Below the pieces are notes generated by a model. That model made no database searches, was not told the DNA's origin, and saw only the letters and a program-made list of their open reading frames with translations. The translations under genes and the position numbers were made by a program. 64,000 bases of DNA. Origin: Flavobacterium faecale (GTDB lineage: Bacteria; Bacteroidota; Bacteroidia; Flavobacteriales; Flavobacteriaceae). Positions within the stretch are counted from its first letter, which is position 1, and each line of letters begins with the position of its first letter. This document shows positions 58,217-64,000 of the stretch, piece by piece. The stretch is from NCBI RefSeq assembly GCF_003076455.1, contig NZ_CP020918.1, positions 124,001-188,000 on the forward strand, written 5' to 3'.

Positions 58217-61200
58217 ATGGCTGTTAAAATTGCTATTTCACATAAAACAACCTATACATTTGACCGTAGTGTCAAATTATTTCCACATGTTTTTCGGCTT
58301 CGACCAGCTGCACATTCAAGAACACAAATAGAAGGTTACACCTTTAAAATAAGTCCCGAAAACCACTTTATCAATTGGCAACAAGATCCTTTTGGAAACT
58401 ACCAAGCGAGAGTTGTTTTTCCAGATCCTGTGCAAGAATTAAAGGTAGAGGTTGAAGTCATCGCAAAATTGCAAGTCATCAATCCGTTTGATTTTTTTGT
58501 TGAAGAATATGCCGAGCAGTTTCCGTTTACTTATGACAAAACATTAGAACAAGAACTTACTGCATACAGACAATTGTCTGAGGAGAGTCCGATATTCTTG
58601 AAGTTCATGGAAGAATTGAAGACCAACAAATCAATGCCAACCAACGACTTTTTGGTTGCAATAAACCAAGCCGTATACAAAGAGCTTACTTATAATTTAC
58701 GAATGGAAGTTGGAGTGCAAACTCCCGAAGAAACACTACGTAAAAAGAGTGGATCCTGTCGTGACTTTGCATGGTTACTTATACATGTGTTACGCCATTT
58801 TGGCCTTGCCGCACGTTTTGTATCTGGTTATATAGTTCAACTAGCACCCGACCAAAAATCACTTGACGGCCCATCTGGTCCCGAAACTGATTTTACCGAT
58901 TTACATGCTTGGGTAGAAGTTTACTTACCTGGAGCCGGATGGATTGGACTAGATCCTACCTCTGGACTTTTTGCCAGTGAAGGTCATATTCCGTTGTGTT
59001 GCACACCTCATTATGAGAGCGCAGCGCCAGTAACAGGTGCGACCGGAAAATGCGAAGTAACGTTTGATTTTGAAAATAAAGTTACGCGCATACACGAAGA
59101 TCCTAGAGTTACAAAACCATATTCTGACAGTCAATGGAATGACATCATGGAAGTCGGAAACGTTGTAGAAAAAGACTTAATCGAAGGCGATGTTCGACTA
59201 ACAATGGGAGGCGAACCTACCTTTGTATCTATTGATGATTACGAAGCTGATGAGTGGAATACTGCCGCTGACGGCCCATTAAAAAGAAAGTTAGCTTATG
59301 ATTTGGCACTACGTCTAAAACATCGTTTTGCCTTTGGTGGCTTACTCCATTTTGGACAAGGAAAATGGTATCCAGGAGAACTTTTTCCACGTTGGCAATA
59401 CGGATTGTACTGGAGAAAAGACGGATTACCTTTATGGAACAATGATGCTTTGGTTGCCAAAGAAGGTGAATCTAATCACACTTTTCACGATGCCGAAAAA
59501 TTCGCTACTGAACTAACAAAATACTTAGGAATTGACCCTCAAAACATCACTCCTACTTATGAAGATCCAATTTACTGGGCGCTTGAAGAAGGTAAATTAC
59601 CAATCAACTTGGACCCGTTAAAAGTTGATCTAAAAGATTCAATTCAACGACACAATCTAGCTAAAACTCTTGAAAAAGGCTTAAATAATCCTTCTGGATT
59701 TGTATTGCCTTTGCGTAAAGATCATGTTGCAGATAACTGGGAAAGTTGTGCATGGGAATTCAGACGTGGGAATTGCTTTTTGATTCCCGGAAACTCACCA
59801 ATTGGTTTACGACTACCCTTAGACTCCTTACCTCAAACATCCAAAAATGTTAGAGAAGCAGTAGTTGACAGAAGTCCGTTTGAAGATTTAGCGCCATTAG
59901 GTGACTACAATGAAAAAGTTAAAAAAAGGTACGGAACTATCATTAAGATGTTTCAAAATGCTAAATTAATTTTAACTAAAAAAGAAACCAAAGAGAAAGA
60001 AAAAGAAAAAAGTCCTCCTGCAATTGAGGTAAACACTTTTATCACTGCGATTTGTATCGAAGAGCGTGACGGAATTATTTACATCTTCCTTCCGCCAACA
60101 GACTACCTAGAAGATTATGTAGATTTAATCACGTCGATTGAAAATACAGCAGAAAAATTACAGATGCCTGTTCGAATAGAAGGGTACCAACCAAAATCAG
60201 ATTACCGCATGGAAAAAATGATGGTAACTCCAGATCCTGGTGTAATTGAAGTCAACGTGCACCCTGCAAAAACATGGCAAGAAATTGTAGACAATACAAC
60301 AGCTTTGTATGAAGAAGCCTTTTTGTCTCGTTTGGGTACCGACAAATTCATGGTAGACGGTCGCCATACCGGTACTGGTGGAGGAAACCACGTGACCTTG
60401 GGTGCAGAAAGACCCGAAGACAGTCCGCTATTGCGTAGACCTGATTTGCTACGAAGTTTAATCACCTACTGGCAGCACCATCCTGTATTGAGTTATTTAT
60501 TTGCTGGACCTTTTATTGGGCCAACAAGTCAAGCGCCTCGTATTGATGAAGGCCGTGATGAGAAATTGTACGAAATGGAAATCGCATTCGAACAAATTCC
60601 GAAAGGACAAGATGTTCCTTATTGGATGGTAGATCGAATATTCCGAAACTTACTAACTGATATAACAGGAAACACACACAGAACTGAGTTTTGTATAGAC
60701 AAATTATATTCGCCAGATTCCTCTACAGGACGATTGGGGATTTTGGAGCTTCGTGCCTTTGACATGCCACCGCACAAGCACATGAATTTGGTACAAAATT
60801 TATTAGTCCGTGCCTTGGTAGCTAAATTTTGGAAACAACCTTACGAGAAAAAACTAATACGTTGGGGAACTGAATTGCATGACAAATTCTTATTACCGCA
60901 TTTTGCGTACTTGGATATGATTGATGTGGTTAACGACCTAAAAGATTCTGGATATAATTTTGACATTTCGTGGTTTGATCCATTTTTCGAATTCAGATAC
61001 CCGCACCATGGAACCGTAACTATTGACAATATTCAATTGGAAATACGCCTCGGAATCGAACCTTGGCATGTATTAGGAGAAGAACTATCAAGTTCTGGAA
61101 CCTCCCGTTTTGTAGATTCATCATTGGAAAGGCTGCAAGTAAAAGTATCAGGTATTGTACCCGAACGACATATTTTGTTATGTAAAGGATGTAGAATTCC

Positions 61201-61636
61201 GTTGAGAAGTACGGGGACAAAAGGAGAATATGTTGCCGGAATACGTTATAAATCATGGAATCCGCCATCTGCTTTACATCCAAATATAGGCATCGACGTT
61301 CCACTGGTTTTTGACCTTGTTGACACTTGGAATAATAAAGTGATTGGTGGTTGTACCTATTTTGTAACACATCCTGGTGGTCGTAGTTTTGACACTTTGC
61401 CTGTAAACAGTTTTGAAGCAGAGTCTAGAAAAATGAGTCGTTTTTGGGATTTTGGACACACACCTCCAGCATCTATGCAAGACAAAGATTTTGAAACGCC
61501 TGCCAACAGCACTGCAACTTCAAGATTTTTGGTCGAATCAAAATCAGACTTAAAACATGATACTCCAATTGAGTTAATTAATCCTGAGTATCCTTATACT
61601 TTAGATTTAAGACATTTTTGGACGGCAAAAAACTAA
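58217..61636 (+). CDS. Transglutaminase-DUF2126 putative amidoligase fusion
   Basis: The 1139-residue protein starts with a bacterial transglutaminase N domain and core (about 1-290) with Cys181 (SGSCRDFAWLL), His230 (TDLHAWVEVYLPGAG) and Asp246 (GLDPTSG). The remaining about 850 residues are DUF2126, listed in Pfam as a putative amidoligase (RLTMGGEPTFVSIDDYEADE, GKWYPGELFPRW, DGRHTGTGGGNHVTLG, GPTSQAPRIDEGRDEKLYE, LELRAFDMPPHKHM). A hydrolytic and a ligating module in one chain suggest that the protein both cuts and joins amide bonds. Length and order match the family. Substrate unknown. Confidence 0.93.
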   Translation: MAVKIAISHKTTYTFDRSVKLFPHVFRLRPAAHSRTQIEGYTFKISPENHFINWQQDPFGNYQARVVFPDPVQELKVEVEVIAKLQVINPFDFFVEEYAEQFPFTYDKTLEQELTAYRQLSEESPIFLKFMEELKTNKSMPTNDFLVAINQAVYKELTYNLRMEVGVQTPEETLRKKSGSCRDFAWLLIHVLRHFGLAARFVSGYIVQLAPDQKSLDGPSGPETDFTDLHAWVEVYLPGAGWIGLDPTSGLFASEGHIPLCCTPHYESAAPVTGATGKCEVTFDFENKVTRIHEDPRVTKPYSDSQWNDIMEVGNVVEKDLIEGDVRLTMGGEPTFVSIDDYEADEWNTAADGPLKRKLAYDLALRLKHRFAFGGLLHFGQGKWYPGELFPRWQYGLYWRKDGLPLWNNDALVAKEGESNHTFHDAEKFATELTKYLGIDPQNITPTYEDPIYWALEEGKLPINLDPLKVDLKDSIQRHNLAKTLEKGLNNPSGFVLPLRKDHVADNWESCAWEFRRGNCFLIPGNSPIGLRLPLDSLPQTSKNVREAVVDRSPFEDLAPLGDYNEKVKKRYGTIIKMFQNAKLILTKKETKEKEKEKSPPAIEVNTFITAICIEERDGIIYIFLPPTDYLEDYVDLITSIENTAEKLQMPVRIEGYQPKSDYRMEKMMVTPDPGVIEVNVHPAKTWQEIVDNTTALYEEAFLSRLGTDKFMVDGRHTGTGGGNHVTLGAERPEDSPLLRRPDLLRSLITYWQHHPVLSYLFAGPFIGPTSQAPRIDEGRDEKLYEMEIAFEQIPKGQDVPYWMVDRIFRNLLTDITGNTHRTEFCIDKLYSPDSSTGRLGILELRAFDMPPHKHMNLVQNLLVRALVAKFWKQPYEKKLIRWGTELHDKFLLPHFAYLDMIDVVNDLKDSGYNFDISWFDPFFEFRYPHHGTVTIDNIQLEIRLGIEPWHVLGEELSSSGTSRFVDSSLERLQVKVSGIVPERHILLCKGCRIPLRSTGTKGEYVAGIRYKSWNPPSALHPNIGIDVPLVFDLVDTWNNKVIGGCTYFVTHPGGRSFDTLPVNSFEAESRKMSRFWDFGHTPPASMQDKDFETPANSTATSRFLVESKSDLKHDTPIELINPEYPYTLDLRHFWTAKN

Positions 61637-61645
61637 TTATACGCT

Positions 61646-61792
61646 GGGCCGTTTTGCGTGAGGGATAGTCCCGAAGCGTCGGGAGAAAAGCCCACAAACA
61701 AGTGTAGCGATAGCGGAACTTGTTGAGGACTTGCAACGTCCCGAAGCGTCGGGAGCCCGACCCGCTTTTTTCTGCGGGTCACGCCCAAATAA
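61646..61792. repeat. Flavobacterial interspersed repeat
   Basis: GTCCCGAAGCGTCGGGAG occurs twice (61668-61685 and 61738-61755), each copy a small hairpin. Between them ACAAGT...ACTTGT forms an inverted repeat, and GACCCGC/GCGGGTC another after the second copy. The segment is GC-rich, without an open frame, and resembles a repeat that I recall as frequent in this group. Confidence 0.75.
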
Positions 61793-61822
61793 TAAAAGAA
61801 TTGGTTTTCTTTTTAAAACTGA

Positions 61823-61871
61823 GATACTATTTGAAATCACTTTTCGATGAGAAGTTGTTTTAAATAGTATC
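61823..61871. terminator. Bidirectional terminator between convergent genes
   Basis: Arms GATACTATTT and AAATAGTATC enclose an imperfect inner stem; T-run on the plus strand. It lies between the DUF2126 gene and the XrtF partner gene. Confidence 0.7.
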
Positions 61872-61875
61872 TTTT

Positions 61876-62322
61876 TTATTTTACAGAAAGTCGCTGGTAG
61901 TAAAATGCGGGGATAAACAGCAAAACAAAAATGGGCTGTATTAAAAATCTACGAATGTAAAAAAGTGTAAAATTATCATCCGTTTCATAAAAATGTAAAA
62001 CTGCACTCATACTAATCATGAGAACTAGAAAAAAAACAGCGTACAATACTAATGCAAATTTGATCATAGTGCACTCCTTAAAAACGATATAGATAAGCAG
62101 TAAAGAAAAAACACTATTGAGCACGTACCTAAACGTGAGACTAAGGAACAACGAAAAAGAATCGTAAGTTGGTAATGGAATCCTATTGAACTCCAACTCA
62201 AAATAGTGTAGAAAGGGATCATAAAACAAAACCCTCTCAAAGACACGAATCAAGATTAGCGCAAAAACAGCTAGACCACCCAAAAGGATTCTATATTTAT
62301 ACTGGCGTATTTTTTTTAGCAT
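61876..62322 (-). CDS. Exosortase F-associated membrane protein
   Basis: A longer frame starts at 62466, but the Met at 62322 (MLKKIRQYKYRILLGGLAVF) fits the family and overlaps xrtF by only 26 bases, giving 148 residues. Four membrane helices are visible. The motif VFERVLFYDPFLHYFE (about 26-41) after the first helix is characteristic of the small protein that accompanies exosortase F in Flavobacteriia. Its biochemical role is unknown; the translational overlap argues for a complex with XrtF. Confidence 0.85.
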   Translation of the reverse strand: MLKKIRQYKYRILLGGLAVFALILIRVFERVLFYDPFLHYFELEFNRIPLPTYDSFSLFLSLTFRYVLNSVFSLLLIYIVFKECTMIKFALVLYAVFFLVLMISMSAVLHFYETDDNFTLFYIRRFLIQPIFVLLFIPAFYYQRLSVK

Positions 62323-62848
62323 ATTTTGAAAAATTAGAAATCCACAGTATCCATAGTAGAAACACAAACCCGTATATAAAAAGCGGAAAAAAAATGCGAT
62401 GTAAAAAGGCTTCTTGCTCCGGGAAATAAAACAGCAACACACAGAGTACCGCAATACGTACTGCATTTAGAATATAAATAAGTGCAACACCGCCAAAGAG
62501 AAATAAAAGCGTTGCTTTTAATGTACCCGAAAATGACACTACAAAAGAAACGAAAAGAATAAGAACACTCACACTATTGCAACCTTCAATAATTCGGGCC
62601 ACATATTTTCCATCATAAAACAGCCTCAAATAGGATTCGTTTTCATTTTTATCGAATGAAAAAGGAGCTCCAAAAAGATCCAGAAGTTGCTTTGTGTTGC
62701 GCCCAACAGCCTGCGTAATGCCATCAATTTTATCAAACCCAAAACTATTTAAATAGCCTTGATACAAGAAGGTTAAAATTCCGTAGGTCAAAAAAAACTT
62801 CAATAAGAACAATAGGAAGGGCTTATATTGTAGGAGATAATATTTCAA
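62297..62848 (-). CDS. xrtF: Exosortase family protein XrtF
   Basis: The 183-residue inner-membrane protein has about five or six helices and the exosortase catalytic residues: Cys90 in RIIEGCNSVSV, Arg131 in NAVRIAVL and His150 in FLHRIFFP. Exosortases are transpeptidases that process proteins with short C-terminal sorting signals. I saw no such target in the window. It is much shorter than XrtA and lacks an EpsI-like extension. Its 3' end overlaps the partner gene by 26 bases. Confidence 0.92.
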   Translation of the reverse strand: MKYYLLQYKPFLLFLLKFFLTYGILTFLYQGYLNSFGFDKIDGITQAVGRNTKQLLDLFGAPFSFDKNENESYLRLFYDGKYVARIIEGCNSVSVLILFVSFVVSFSGTLKATLLFLFGGVALIYILNAVRIAVLCVLLFYFPEQEAFLHRIFFPLFIYGFVFLLWILWISNFSKYAKKNTPV

Positions 62849-62895
62849 AGCTGATTTTTTAACAAATTTATGTAATTTATAATATGGAGTTTAAA

Positions 62896-62903
62896 TACTT
62901 TTG
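62896..62903 (+). promoter_or_regulatory. -7 element of the methionine sulfoxide reductase gene
   Basis: TACTTTTG matches TAnnTTTG; it overlaps a TTG (62901) that would open a longer frame, which supports the ATG at 62922 as the start. No TTG at the ideal -33 position. Confidence 0.55.
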
Positions 62904-62921
62904 TATAAAAAACATAAAAAT

Positions 62922-63380
62922 ATGACATTTCAGGAATTAGAACCTAAAGTAATCGCTATTACGACAGATGCTACACATACAAGAGACGAAAAACTTTTGG
63001 CTATTTGCACACTTTTAAATGAGAATATTGATTACTACAACTGGGTTGGGTTTTATTTTGCAAATCACGAGACCAAAACTTTGCACCTAGGCCCGTATAT
63101 AGGAGCAGAAACAGATCATACGGTTATTCCGTTTGGAAAAGGGATTTGCGGACAGGTAGCAGAATCAAATGCAAACTTCGTTGTTCCAGACGTCGCAGCT
63201 CAAGACAATTACATCGCTTGCAGTTTTACAGTAAAGTCAGAAATTGTAGTTCCATTATTTGTAGACGGAAAAAACATAGGACAAATTGATATTGACAGCC
63301 ACGTAATTGATCCTTTTACCGCTGATGATGAACGTTTTTTGGAATTTGTAAACGTACAGGTAGCCCAACTTTTCGCTTAA
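62922..63380 (+). CDS. msrC: Free methionine-(R)-sulfoxide reductase
   Basis: The 152-residue protein is a single GAF domain with FGKGICGQVAE (Cys76) and NYIACSFTVKSEIVVPLFVD (Cys100), then IGQIDIDSH, the fRMsr signature. The two cysteines have the spacing of Cys94 and Cys118 of the Escherichia coli enzyme; the third one (Cys84) is replaced here by His66, as in other members that use two. It reduces free methionine-R-sulfoxide with thioredoxin in the cytosol. Confidence 0.92.
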   Translation: MTFQELEPKVIAITTDATHTRDEKLLAICTLLNENIDYYNWVGFYFANHETKTLHLGPYIGAETDHTVIPFGKGICGQVAESNANFVVPDVAAQDNYIACSFTVKSEIVVPLFVDGKNIGQIDIDSHVIDPFTADDERFLEFVNVQVAQLFA

Positions 63381-63403
63381 AACCCCACCTATATTCCTTC
63401 TAT

Positions 63404-64000
63404 ATGAAAAAATTATTACTTGCACTTCTGTTTATTCCTACGCTCTTTTTTGCCCAAGATAAATTTGAAAACAAAATCTACTTGGACTCACTTTGGCATG
63501 AATCTACCGAAAGCAATTATAAATACTATAGAATTGTAGCAGATTATGATGCTTCAACGGAATTATACCTTATCAAAGACTATTACAAATCTGGCGTTTT
63601 ACAGATGGAAGGACATTCGAAAACTAAAAATAATGGTAGCAAAGAAGGCGAATTCACCTTTTACTATGAAAACGGTCAAAAAAAAACCGTTAATAACTTC
63701 CTTAAATCTAGAAAAACAGGAAAAGAAATCCAATGGCATGAGAATGGTCAAAAAAAATCAGAAGGAGAATATGCTGATTCTAAAAAAGGTTTCAGTAATC
63801 AATTTCGAATGAACCAATATTGGGACGTAGATGGTAATCACCTAATAATTGACGGAACGGGACTATACGAAAACAAAGGAGAGAACTTTTTTGACAAAGG
63901 CTGGTACAAAAACGGAATGAAGGATGGAGAATGGACCGGTCAATATAACAAAGATAAAACGTATACGGAAACATACAAAAAAGGCGAATTAGTATCCGGT
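63404..64000 (+). CDS. Secreted MORN-repeat protein, 3' part cut by window edge
   Basis: The frame starts with ATG at 63404 and is still open at base 64000 (199 codons seen). A signal peptide (MKKLLLALLFIPTLFFAQ) is followed by MORN-variant repeats (YYKSGVLQMEGHSK, FYYENGQKKTVNNF, WHENGQKKSEGEY, WYKNGMKDGEWTGQY). Databases often label such proteins as YwqK-type antitoxins; with a signal peptide and no toxin next to it, that role is unlikely. It lies 23 bases after msrC and may share its transcript. Confidence 0.85.
   Translation, partial: MKKLLLALLFIPTLFFAQDKFENKIYLDSLWHESTESNYKYYRIVADYDASTELYLIKDYYKSGVLQMEGHSKTKNNGSKEGEFTFYYENGQKKTVNNFLKSRKTGKEIQWHENGQKKSEGEYADSKKGFSNQFRMNQYWDVDGNHLIIDGTGLYENKGENFFDKGWYKNGMKDGEWTGQYNKDKTYTETYKKGELVSG

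Noticed and set aside
63546..63812. 88-codon plus-strand frame inside the MORN-repeat gene
   Set aside because: It is a shifted frame of a gene with a signal peptide and clear repeats.
63404..64000. Toxin-antitoxin antitoxin (YwqK-like) call
   Set aside because: The protein has a signal peptide and MORN-type repeats, and no toxin gene lies beside it in the visible part.

Overview
The window looks like a chromosomal segment of a gliding member of the Flavobacteriaceae, most likely Flavobacterium. The evidence is the complete type IX secretion/gliding core gldK-gldL-gldM-gldN, an exosortase F (XrtF) pair, TonB-dependent receptors with surface lipoproteins, AT-rich DNA, and promoters of the Bacteroidota type (TTG-N19-TAnnTTTG). 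No rRNA operon, IS transposase, prophage or CRISPR array was seen.

Layout. 1-4033: a minus-strand cobalamin uptake operon (BtuB-type receptor, beta-propeller lipoprotein, PKD-like lipoprotein cut by the window edge) behind a B12 riboswitch. 4.2-9.1 kb: an Rrf2 regulator, an outer-membrane porin and a large outer-membrane beta-barrel protein. 9.2-12.2 kb: the GTPases Der and Era around a small membrane protein. 12.3-13.6 kb: two initiator tRNA genes followed by a tandem array of small GIY-YIG nuclease genes separated by decayed tRNA 3' halves. 13.8-24.4 kb: mixed genes, including an AraC regulator with a membrane sensor, a plant-type LRR protein, pterin dehydratase, a divergent lipid-kinase/phosphatidate-phosphatase pair, an ABC-F protein and a flavoprotein. 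24.4-32.9 kb: topA, a degenerate arginase-fold gene and gldKLMN. 33.1-38.8 kb: a glycerol regulon (glpR divergent from glpD-glpK-glpF and an outer-membrane protein). 38.9-46.2 kb: miaB, a sigma-54 activator, lptE, a TPR protein, secG and groES-groEL. A GxxExxY gene with terminal inverted repeats is inserted after miaB, and a palindromic repeat lies between groES and groEL. 46.2-52.9 kb: repeat-flanked GH16 glycosidase, an MG2/plug-like surface protein and PhoD phosphatase. 53.7-61.6 kb: a four-gene transglutaminase / circularly permuted ATP-grasp-alpha-E / DUF2126 amidoligase cluster. 61.9-64 kb: xrtF with its partner, free-methionine-sulfoxide reductase and a MORN-repeat protein cut by the right edge.

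How the genes work together. Much of the window serves the envelope: B12 import, LPS transport (LptE), protein export (SecG), T9SS secretion and gliding, exosortase processing, polysaccharide cleavage (GH16) and glycerol uptake. The three loci most worth following are the tRNA-derived GIY-YIG array, the inverted-repeat-bounded GxxExxY cassette, and the amidoligase/transglutaminase cluster, which has the composition of a predicted peptide-synthesis or peptide-tagging system with no known substrate. Start codons were moved inward where a signal peptide, domain start or promoter position favoured it. Family names come from motif recognition without database searches.
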